Source: an uncultured Collinsella sp.
Lineage (GTDB): Bacteria; Actinomycetota; Coriobacteriia; Coriobacteriales; Coriobacteriaceae
Reading direction: 5' to 3'
NCBI GenBank assembly: GCA_902478825.1
Contig: CABSMK010000003.1
Location: forward strand, 1-28,424
Length of the DNA: 28,424 bases
In this document: piece after piece, positions 1 through 6,900 of the stretch
Numbering within the stretch: the first letter of the stretch is position 1
How the letters are laid out: each line of letters begins with the position of its first letter
Translations under genes and position numbers: made by a program
The notes under the pieces: model-generated
What the model was told of the DNA's origin: nothing
The model's input: the letters and a program-made list of their open reading frames with translations, nothing else
Databases searched by the model: none

Positions 1-31
1 GTCGGCAGCGTCAGATGTGTATAAGAGACAG
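1..31. other. Residual Nextera/Tn5 sequencing adapter
   Basis: Bases 1-31 match the Nextera read-1 adapter lacking its first two bases. Bases 13-31 are the 19-bp Tn5 mosaic end (AGATGTGTATAAGAGACAG). This is library artefact, not genome; genomic sequence starts at base 32. It adds a spurious tail to the trmO reading frame, which runs into the adapter and stops at 11-13. Confidence 0.97.
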
Positions 32-433
32 GATGATGGGGCCATCGTCGGTGAGCTCGACACGATCGAGCTTGACGCAAGTGAGCCCGATAGGATTAGG
101 GCGAAACGGACTGCGCGTGGCAAAGACGCCCACACGCTCGGCCCCGCCTAGACGCGGCGGGCGCACGGTCTTCGACCACTTGGCATTGGTGCCGGACCTG
201 TCCTGCGCCTTGGCATCGGCAGCTATATCCTTAGCCGTGCCGCCGGGCGTGCCGTTTTCAAAACGCCACAGCAGCCACAGGTGAGAGAAGGAGTCCAGAC
301 CCTCAACCGCCGCACTGGAGGCAAATTCCGGCTCAAAGACGATTCGTCCCTGCAGATGAGGCGCCAAAAAGCTGTTGCGCGGGATGCCGAACTTCTGCGG
401 CAGGTCGGTATGTATGTGTGCAATAGGTTCCAT
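32..433 (-). CDS. trmO: tRNA (N6-threonylcarbamoyladenosine37-N6)-methyltransferase TrmO, 3' truncated
   Basis: TrmO (TsaA/YaeB family) uses S-adenosylmethionine to methylate the t6A37 base of ANN-decoding tRNAs. Exactly 134 codons are visible before the adapter, so the C-terminus is missing from the contig. The family signature RVGVFATRSPFRPNPIGL lies near residues 100-117, and the early segment around HLWLLWRFE also fits the family. I chose the ATG at 433, starting MEPIAHIH; a second ATG three codons upstream (442) is possible. No Shine-Dalgarno precedes either. A TACAAT box sits 7 nt before 433, consistent with leaderless transcription. The gene is divergent from the regulator at 575. Confidence 0.9.
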
Positions 434-453
434 GCCGGTCATTGTACGGCATG
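431..453 (-). promoter_or_regulatory. Candidate leaderless trmO promoter with a 7-bp inverted repeat
   Basis: On the minus strand TACAAT (446-441) lies 7 nt before the ATG at 433, which would place the transcript start at or next to the start codon. No good -35 box is visible. An inverted repeat CATGCCG (431-437) / CGGCATG (447-453) brackets this box and could be an operator. The function is inferred from spacing only. Confidence 0.35.
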
Positions 454-515
454 GAGGCGTGGGGCGTTGCGTGCAATTCTTCGCCGCGGTCCCCCGCCGT
501 GCAACCAACGGTTGC

Positions 516-544
516 TTGGAAGGGCGTCTGCCGCCGCGTATGCT
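516..544 (+). promoter_or_regulatory. Candidate sigma70-type promoter of the TipAS-like regulator
   Basis: TTGGAA (516-521), a 17-bp spacer and TATGCT (539-544) lie 30 bp before the start codon at 575, which has a clear AGAAAGGAG ribosome site near 560-569. The same two hexamers with the same spacing recur before the topoisomerase gene at 17411, which supports their use as a promoter in this genome. Confidence 0.55.
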
Positions 545-574
545 TAAGCCATCAACCAGCAGAAAGGAGCCGCT

Positions 575-1402
575 ATGGCCTTTGCAGAAAAGCTCATTGC
601 CATCCGTCGCGCCCATCACCTTACCCAAGAGCAGCTCGCCGCCAAACTCTTTGTCACGCGCCAAGCCGTCAGCCGTTGGGAGCGCGACGAGGTCACCCCG
701 GGCATCGACATGATGAAGTTCATTGCCGCCGTAACCGGCGAGCCACTGTCCCACCTGCTCGAAATGCCCGAGCATTATTGCCAGAGCTGCGGCATGATAC
801 TCACGCCCGGCGACTGCGGCACCGATGCCACGGGCGCCACGACCGAACATTACTGCAAGTGGTGCTACGACCACGGCCAGTACACCTACGACACCACGAT
901 GGAGGCAATGATCGAGGACTGTGCCCCACGGCTAGCACAAAACACAGGTATGTCGCTCGACGAAGCCGTCTCGCTCATGGGCGCCGTCCTGCCGCAACTG
1001 GAGCGCTGGCGCACCGTGCAGGAAAACGAGGAACGCTACGGCGCCGAGGCTCGGGCTCGCTATGGCAATGAGGCTATCGATGCAGCAAACGAAACGTTAC
1101 TGGATATGGATCCTCAGACATGGAACGACATGAAGGAACTTGAACGCGCTGTTCTGGGCCAGCTTTCGATTGCCATGGGCATTGGCGACCCAGAGAGCAA
1201 CGAGGCCCACAAACTTGTCGCAATGCACCGTCGATGGATTGCCCTTAACTGGGGACACGAGCCCCAAGACGAAGCATACCTGGGCCTCGCCCACGGCTAT
1301 CTTGCCGACCAGCGCTTTGTTGACTACTACGACAAGCCCTGCGGCACCGGAGCCACGGCGTTTCTGGTCCAGGCCATCGAGTCGTCGTTGACGCGCGCAT
1401 AG
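575..1402 (+). CDS. Transcriptional regulator with XRE HTH, zinc ribbon and TipAS-like drug-binding domain
   Basis: This 275-aa cytoplasmic protein shows three modules. Residues 5-62 are an XRE/Cro helix-turn-helix (LTQEQLAAKLFVTRQAVSRWE). Residues 69-97 form a zinc ribbon with ligands C69, C72, C94 and C97 (CQSCGM...CKWC). Residues about 155-270 resemble the TipAS antibiotic-recognition domain: RYGNEA, a central helix ending MHRRWIALNW, then YLADQRFVDYYD and GATAFLVQAIES. TipAS is best known fused to a MerR HTH in TipAL, where it binds thiopeptides; here the DNA-binding part is XRE instead. The ligand and targets are unknown; drug-responsive regulation is inferred. The start is fixed by AGAAAGGAG about 6 nt upstream. 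Confidence 0.85.
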   Translation: MAFAEKLIAIRRAHHLTQEQLAAKLFVTRQAVSRWERDEVTPGIDMMKFIAAVTGEPLSHLLEMPEHYCQSCGMILTPGDCGTDATGATTEHYCKWCYDHGQYTYDTTMEAMIEDCAPRLAQNTGMSLDEAVSLMGAVLPQLERWRTVQENEERYGAEARARYGNEAIDAANETLLDMDPQTWNDMKELERAVLGQLSIAMGIGDPESNEAHKLVAMHRRWIALNWGHEPQDEAYLGLAHGYLADQRFVDYYDKPCGTGATAFLVQAIESSLTRA

Positions 1403-1453
1403 ACCGCGGCTGCTTTGGGTATTTCAATCGAAACCTCAACCGATTGGAGACCC

Positions 1454-1699
1454 ATGGCTACTAATCATGAGCTCACGCTGTACGTTATGACCGGCTGCCC
1501 GTATTGCATAAAAGTCAAACGATTCCTTGCCGATAACGGTGTGACCATCCCCGAGCGCAATATCTCGACCGATACCGAAGCCGAGCAGACACTCATCGCC
1601 GTCGGCGGAAAACGCCAGGTTCCCTGCCTGTTCATCGACGGCAAACCACTCTACGAATCGAGCGACATCATCGCATGGCTGCAGGAGAATCTGCTCTAG
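1454..1699 (+). CDS. Glutaredoxin
   Basis: An 81-aa single-domain glutaredoxin, a cytoplasmic thiol-disulfide oxidoreductase. The redox motif CPYC is at residues 15-18 (MTGCPYC), followed by the cis-proline segment QVPCLFIDG and a C-terminal helix with ESSDIIAWLQ, as in class I glutaredoxins. I start it at the ATG at 1454, which has GGAG four bases upstream, rather than at an in-frame TTG at 1415 that has no ribosome site. It follows the regulator gene by 51 bp on the same strand and may be co-transcribed. The stop is followed within 40 bp by the first copy of the 71-bp palindromic repeat, a plausible transcript end. Confidence 0.9.
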   Translation: MATNHELTLYVMTGCPYCIKVKRFLADNGVTIPERNISTDTEAEQTLIAVGGKRQVPCLFIDGKPLYESSDIIAWLQENLL

Positions 1700-1736
1700 T
1701 ACGCACGCTCTGTCCGTCCAGGGCCCCAGCCCATAC

Positions 1737-1807
1737 GACCCAAACATGTACACCAGCATCCAAAGTCGACATTTTTCGACATCTTTGGATGCTGGCGTAC
1801 AGCTTTT
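1737..1807. repeat. 71-bp palindromic repeat, copy 1
   Basis: A 71-bp unit running from GACCCAAACATG to AGCTTTT is repeated at 2816-2886 with a single difference (C1796 versus T2875). It holds an 18-bp stem: GTACACCAGCATCCAAAG at 1748-1765 and its complement at 1783-1800, with a 17-nt loop that itself contains GTCGA/TCGAC. Here the one difference leaves a mismatch on the plus strand and a G-U pair on the minus strand. Lying just after the glutaredoxin stop and followed by TTTT, it may act as a terminator as well as being a dispersed element. Confidence 0.85.
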
Positions 1808-1891
1808 GGGTAGTCATGGACGCTCTTAGCCGGCTAATTGTTTGAGGCGACCTTTGGATTATGGCTGTTTGACGCCTCTGGAAAGGTTTCC

Positions 1892-2139
1892 GAGAGGGCT
1901 GTGGTCAAAAAAGGGCAAATATGAGTACTGCTACCTGTTTAGTAGCAGCGATTTTGATCACTTCAGGAACTATTCAACGTTCCATACGTCCGCAGGCGAC
2001 GTTATTTCTCCTCATATGTTCAATAAAAGTAGCTCCTAATGGGAACAAGTCTCATCAGGAGCTACTATTTATAGCAAAATAAATGCAACTATAATGGCAA
2101 CAGTACTCATATTTGCCTTTTTTGACCACGACCCTCCAG
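1892..2139. mobile_element. MITE-like non-coding element with about 38-bp terminal inverted repeats
   Basis: The left end (1892-1930, with GTGGTCAAAAAAGGGCAAAT then ATGAGTACTG) is inverted at the right end (2101-2139, where CAGTACTCAT is followed by ATTTGCCTTTTTTGACCAC). They differ by two substitutions near the outer edge and one G indel; weaker similarity continues about 8 bp inward. The roughly 170-bp interior has no convincing gene, is AT-rich, and carries a second hairpin, AGTAGCTCCTAATG (2028-2041) against CATCAGGAGCTACT (2053-2066). A 65-codon frame across 1842-2039 crosses the left repeat and resembles no protein. The architecture fits a miniature inverted-repeat element or an RNA-level foldback; no transposase is present and no target duplication was identified. 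Confidence 0.65.
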
Positions 2140-2181
2140 AATAGCCGCTGAGGACGACACTAAATGACAAAATCCGACACT

Positions 2182-2225
2182 TGGACGTTCTTATATGACT
2201 AGCCATTGAAGGACACCTAACGACT
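2182..2225 (-). repeat. Degenerate copy of the TAGTCGTT palindrome family
   Basis: Read on the minus strand this begins TAGTCGTTAGGTGTCC and continues through GGCTAGTCAT to AAGAACGTCC. It lines up with the element at 2894-2950, which has TAGTCGTTGGGGACGTCC, CCAGTCGT and AAGAACGCCC in the same order. It looks like a diverged copy with poor pairing. Confidence 0.5.
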
Positions 2226-2231
2226 ACTCCC

Positions 2232-2256
2232 ATTCGCGACACACTGTGTCGCGAAT
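2232..2256. repeat. Perfect 12+1+12 palindrome
   Basis: ATTCGCGACACA (2232-2243) is separated by one C from its exact complement TGTGTCGCGAAT (2245-2256). With a single central base it is better suited to dimeric protein binding than to an RNA hairpin. No gene starts within 270 bp. The following stretch to 2448 has a 6-bp hairpin (CTGGTC 2261-2266 / GACCAG 2278-2283) and a 9-bp inverted repeat (AATGAGCAT 2341-2349 / ATGCTCATT 2392-2400) but no gene that I can support. Confidence 0.7.
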
Positions 2257-2448
2257 TAAGCTGGTCCCATTATCGAAGACCAGTGAGAGCTCCTGCTCAG
2301 AATCTCGATAGCTTAATAAAGCGCTCCCCTCCGGAAGTTCAATGAGCATCCAAATTCCAGGCTGAAAAGCAAAGGAGTATCGAAACCGTCAATGCTCATT
2401 TCCTATCGAACACGCGGGTCAAAACAAGCTAATTAGCCTGATAAACTG

Positions 2449-2480
2449 TTTGTATTTTTGTCTACAAAACTGTATACAAA
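2449..2480 (+). promoter_or_regulatory. Promoter and nested-dyad operator of the ribbon-helix-helix gene
   Basis: TTGTAT (2450-2455), a 17-bp spacer and TATACA (2473-2478) form a candidate promoter. The same bases make two nested inverted repeats: TTTGTAT (2449-2455) with ATACAAA (2474-2480), and TTTTGT (2456-2461) with ACAAAA (2464-2469). An operator lying over the promoter is typical of autoregulated antitoxin-like ribbon-helix-helix genes; autoregulation is inferred. Confidence 0.5.
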
Positions 2481-2532
2481 AAGAGTATCCGTTGACCTCT
2501 GCTCGACATTATGCCGATCGATAGGAGGCGCT

Positions 2533-2799
2533 ATGGACGCTAAGCAGCTCGAAAAGATGATGGGGTTTGCTCCCGGAGAGTTGGAGAAAGCCGCGGAGGC
2601 ATACGAAAAAGATGAGTGGCCGAAGGGTCGCACCATCAAGCTGGGAAGGCCGTCGATCTCCGATGAGCCGAGCGTCGTTATATCAGCACGTGTGGGCGAA
2701 TCGATTCTTGAGGCGTTTGACGAAAAAGCCAAACGCCATGGGCAAACACGCACGGAGCGGCTCAGAGAGCTCATTACACTTGATGCACTGATTGCCTAG
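2533..2799 (+). CDS. Ribbon-helix-helix (CopG/antitoxin-like) DNA-binding protein
   Basis: An 88-aa protein. The C-terminal half looks like a ribbon-helix-helix fold: a strand at SVVISARVG, helix one at ILEAFDEKAKRHG and helix two at TRTERLRELITLDAL. The N-terminal half is acidic and helical and includes EWPKGRTIKLGRPS, a linker style I associate with antitoxins of type II toxin-antitoxin modules. The ATG at 2533 has AGGAGG four bases upstream, so I reject the longer frame from 2458. No toxin gene lies on either side: the next gene is the convergent dihydrouridine synthase. It is therefore either an orphan antitoxin or a stand-alone repressor. Confidence 0.65.
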   Translation: MDAKQLEKMMGFAPGELEKAAEAYEKDEWPKGRTIKLGRPSISDEPSVVISARVGESILEAFDEKAKRHGQTRTERLRELITLDALIA

Positions 2800-2815
2800 G
2801 CCCGCTCCCCCGTCG

Positions 2816-2886
2816 GACCCAAACATGTACACCAGCATCCAAAGTCGACATTTTTCGACATCTTTGGATGCTGGTGTACAGCTTTT
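2816..2886. repeat. 71-bp palindromic repeat, copy 2
   Basis: Identical to 1737-1807 at 70 of 71 positions. The stem is perfect here: GTACACCAGCATCCAAAG (2827-2844) pairs fully with 2862-2879 across a 17-nt loop, followed by AGCTTTTT. It starts 17 bp after the stop of the ribbon-helix-helix gene and lies between convergent genes, a position suited to a transcription terminator. Confidence 0.85.
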
Positions 2887-2893
2887 TGCTACA

Positions 2894-2950
2894 TAGTCGT
2901 TGGGGACGTCCTTAAATGACCAGTCGTTAAAGAACGCCCCCGATGACTAG
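2894..2950. repeat. TAGTCGTTGGGGACG palindrome abutting the dus stop codon
   Basis: TAGTCGTTGGGGACGTCC at the left pairs with GAACGCCCCCGATGACTA at the right, with a few mismatches, around a centre that contains AAATGACCAGTCGTTAAA. The element ends on the base before the stop codon of the minus-strand dihydrouridine synthase gene. Together with the adjacent 71-bp palindrome it fills nearly all of the 151-bp convergent gap and may terminate transcription from both sides. A diverged relative lies at 2182-2225. Confidence 0.65.
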
Positions 2951-3904
2951 TTAGCCGTGGAAGCGAGCTGTGGGTGCAAACGGCTGTTCACGAAAGACGT
3001 GCTCGACGGCAGCGCGGTATTCGTCGACCTTTTTGGTCTTGCGTACGATCTTGTGGACGGTAGCGGGATCAGCGAAAGCGCACTTGGCGTAGAACCACCA
3101 CTCCTTCATGCGGAAGACCGCATTGCCGCCAATCTCTTCTGCATATGCCGCAAACAGCGTGTCGTGGAAGCGCTGCAGCTCAGCAGCCGTTGCAGCAGGG
3201 CCGCCCTTGACCATGCGAGCCAGCGCGGGGTTCGCGAGCAGGCCACGCCCCAACATCACATGGCGCGTGCCGGGATAGGCCTCCACCAGCGCGTCCATAT
3301 CCTCAAGATCAAAAATGTCACCGTTATAGGCCACGGGAAACGGCGCCCGCTCCAACGTCTTGCCGTAAAACTCCTTGCGCGGCGTGCCCGTATAGCGGTC
3401 CTTTTGTACGCGCGGATGCACGATCAGCTCCGCCAGCGGCATGCGGCAATACAAATCGAGCACGCGCTCGTACTCGTCATCACTTTCCAACCCCAACCTG
3501 GTCTTGACCGATACCGGCAGCGGAGAGCGCTCACACACGTCACTCAAGAACACCTCGAGCTCGTCCAAGTTGCGCAAAAAGCCCGATCCTTTGCCCTTGG
3601 CGACAACCGTTCCCGAAGGACAACCCAAGTTGAGATTGACCTCGCGATAGCCCATGTCGGCGAGCACCTGTGCCGCCCACACAAACTCGTCCGCGTTCTT
3701 GGACATCAGCTGAGGCACCACGTTGAGCCCCTGGTTATTGGCAGGATCGATCTCCTTAAACGCCTTGCCGCCAAAGCGGTTTCCCACCCGCGGCGGCGGC
3801 AAAAACGGCGTGTAATAACAATCGAGCGCGCCAAAGCACTCCGCATGCACGCGACGGAACACATGCCCGGTAATCCCCTCCATGGGGGCCAGCGAAAGAA
3901 TCAT
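2951..3904 (-). CDS. tRNA-dihydrouridine synthase
   Basis: A 317-aa FMN-dependent enzyme that reduces uridine to dihydrouridine in tRNA D-loops with NADPH. The TIM barrel begins with LAPMEGITGHVFR. The catalytic acid is C95 in NLNLGCPSG. FMN and substrate-contact landmarks are K134 (VSVKTRLG), H163 (IVHPR), N194 (VAYNGDI) and the phosphate-binding MLGRGLLANP at 217-226. The length is normal for the Dus family; I cannot assign a DusA, B or C subtype. It begins 53 bp after the ABC transporter gene on the same strand, so the two may share a transcript. The ATG at 3904 has a purine-rich AGAGAAGAG upstream. Confidence 0.93.
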   Translation of the reverse strand: MILSLAPMEGITGHVFRRVHAECFGALDCYYTPFLPPPRVGNRFGGKAFKEIDPANNQGLNVVPQLMSKNADEFVWAAQVLADMGYREVNLNLGCPSGTVVAKGKGSGFLRNLDELEVFLSDVCERSPLPVSVKTRLGLESDDEYERVLDLYCRMPLAELIVHPRVQKDRYTGTPRKEFYGKTLERAPFPVAYNGDIFDLEDMDALVEAYPGTRHVMLGRGLLANPALARMVKGGPAATAAELQRFHDTLFAAYAEEIGGNAVFRMKEWWFYAKCAFADPATVHKIVRKTKKVDEYRAAVEHVFREQPFAPTARFHG

Positions 3905-3957
3905 CTACTCTTCTCTCATATCAACGAACGCGACAAAGGAACCGCCCTTTTGTCACA

Positions 3958-6900
3958 TTATTCGGAGCGCAGGGCTTCCACGGGATCCTTTTTGGATGCG
4001 CTGCGGGCCGGCAGCAAGCCGGCAACGACCGTCAGCAACACAGAAATTGCAATGAGTACCAGCGCATCCTGCACGGGCAGGCTCATCAGGTTGGGTACTT
4101 GTTTGGCAGCAAACGCCCAGGTATTAACCGGGAAGCTCACGGCCACCACGACGACAATGGCAAAGACGCCGGCAATGAGGCCCTCGATAAAGGTCTCGGC
4201 ATTGAATACGTTGGCCACGTTACGCTTCGACGCGCCGATCGCACGCAGGATGCCAATCTCCTTTTTGCGTTCCAGCACGCTGATGTAGGTGATGATGCCG
4301 ATCATGATGGAGCTCACCACCAGGCTGATACTCACGAATGCGATGAGCACCAAGCTGATGGTGTTCACGATGTCGGTCACCGAACCCATGATGATGCCCA
4401 TGTAGTCGGTGTATGAGATTGCCTGTTCATCGTGGCCAGCGGCTTTGACCTGCTTGTTGTACGCATCGATGTGATCGAGTACGCGCTCCTTGGCCTCAAA
4501 GTCGCGCGGGAAAATCTTAACCGAGATGGGATCGGCCTCGTCCGCATAGCCCAGTGTGGTCAGATTGTTGTCGTAGGTGAGCTTCGAAGCCTTGGCATAG
4601 CTCATCATGAGCGAACTCAGGTCCTCGGCGTCCATGTTGAAGTGGATGGCATGAGCAAAGGCACTCGCATCCACGCGCATGGCGCTCGCCAGGTTAGCAA
4701 AACTCGACGACATCTGCGTCGCCATCTGGCCCATGAGCTCTGCCGTGCCCGCCTTGAGCTGGGATGATACCGTCGACGCTATCTGCTCGCTGATCGACTT
4801 CATCACCTGATCCATAGCCTGCTGCAGATACGGAGCCAGCTGCTTTTGCACATAGTCGGTCATCGCCTGCTGCAGGCGCTCGGCCAGGGCATCGCCGCCG
4901 AGCGCTTTGAGCTGGGCTAGGATTTGCTGGGCTGTGTCATCATTCTCAAGATACGTCGAGAATGCGGCAGAGAGCTTTGACGCGTCCTTAAGATCATCGG
5001 GCGACAGCGCCTTAAACTGATCAGACTGCAAAAAGCCCTCAAACAGCTGGTTGGCTAGTGTTCCCACCTGCTGCATTTGCTCGGGCGTGAGTTCCAGACC
5101 GTCAAAGATACCCGAGAAATCTGGGGTTGGCGCTTTTGCCATGATGTCGCTGAAGTCGATGTCCTTGCCAACGCCCGAAAGGTCAATGTCCAGCCCCGAC
5201 AGATCGATGCCAGAAAGGTCCATACCGCCGGCTGCACCCGAGAGCGCAGATGTATCGAACGAAAACGCGCTCTTGAGCGCTGCCTCGTCCACACTGAACA
5301 TGCTGCCCAGATTCACGCCTTGCTTGGCCTCGCCTTGCAGTTCGTCGAAGGTTTTGCCCGTAAAGACATCCGTCTCGGGGTGGGCGAGTTGCTCCTGCAC
5401 AATCTGCGAATCGGCGGCGCGCTCCATAAGCTGGCGAGTCAGCGCATGCGTATAGGCAATGCCCGGAGACAATGCACTCGCATTGGCCGTCTCGTTAGGT
5501 CGCACCACGCCCACAATGTGCACGTCAATACCGTCGGCAACCTTGGCGGCCATAAAGTCGGCGTCGCCAGACATGTCGGTCCACATGCCGGTCTCTTCGT
5601 TTTTGCGATAGGCATCGGCCGGCGACAACACCTTAAACGTCGTGGACAACGCATCGTCGTAGGTAAAGTCGGTGCCAGTCTCGGGCGTTTCGACCCCACC
5701 GTCAGCCGTCATAGCGCTGTTAACCAGATCGTTGAGCTCATCGATATCCAGCGCGCCGATGCTGTAGAGCGTATAGTCGCCCACCGTGCCGCGGCTCGAA
5801 AGCACCATTACGGCTTCGTCGGCAGACGTGGGCCAATGACCGGCGACGACATCGTACTGGCTGTCGAGCAGGCTCTGGTCGTCAATCATCTCGTTAAAGA
5901 CCGAGGTTCCCATGGATTCCATGCTCACCGTTGCCTCCGAGCTCGCGCCTCCGCTCATTGCCTCGGTCATAGCATTGGGAACAAGCCGGACGGGCTTCTC
6001 GTCGCCCTTACCCGCACGATAGACAACCGGCGTCACGCCGTAGCCGTACTGGATGGCGTTGACCTCTTTGTCGATACCGTCGCCACCGGCATCGAGCCAT
6101 GCCTTAAAGCTCGTCATGTCATTGGACTTAACGCTCGCAAACATATCCTTTACGGCCGTAACCACAGGAATCTTATCGGTTCCCTTGGCCTTGCCGTCGG
6201 TGCCGTCGTCGGACGAACCCTCGTTCTTGGACGTATCGTCGTCCGTGGCCCCCTGTCCGCCCATCATGGACGACAGGTCGTAGTCCTGCTTGGAGATCGT
6301 AAGCGGGTAACTCGAGAGCGTATCCTCCTCGACCTTTTTGATGTAATTGTTCACGCCATTGGACAGCGCCAGAATCGCTGCGATACCGATAATGCCAATC
6401 GAGCCCGCAAAGGCCGTCATGGCCGTACGGCCTTTTTTGGTCATAAGGTTTCGGGCAGAAAGCCCCAGCGCCGTCACAAAGCTCATCGAGGTTTTGCGCG
6501 TAGGCTTGGCCTCGCGGCGCGTGGCGTCAGCGACATCGAAAGGATCGGAATCGTCGGTGATCTTACCATCCGCCAGGTTGACGATGCGCGTGGCGTATTG
6601 GTACGCCAGCTCGGGATTGTGCGTGACCATAATAACCAGACGGTCGCGTGCCACGTCCTTGAGCAAATCCATGACCTGCACGGATGTCGTTGAGTCCAGG
6701 GCGCCGGTCGGCTCGTCTGCCAGCACGATCTCGGGATCGTTGATCAGGGCACGGGCAATCGCCACGCGCTGCATCTGTCCGCCCGATAGCTGGCTCGGGC
6801 GCTTGTTAACGTGCTCGCCCAGGCCAACTTTCTCCAACGCCTCGCGCGCACGCTGGCGGCGCTCGGCATGTCCCACGCCCGTGAGCGTGAGCGCCAGCTC

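Noticed and set aside
1842..2039. A 65-codon open frame across the left end of the MITE-like element
   Set aside because: It starts outside and crosses an inverted repeat, has no good ribosome site and its residues resemble no protein.
2957..4288. Long plus-strand open frame of over 400 codons
   Set aside because: It is antisense to the dihydrouridine synthase and ABC transporter genes; its His/Arg-rich composition is typical of a shadow frame.
5077..6693. Long plus-strand open frame opposite the ABC transporter
   Set aside because: It is antisense to a gene with full motif support and is low in hydrophobic core and rich in His and Arg.
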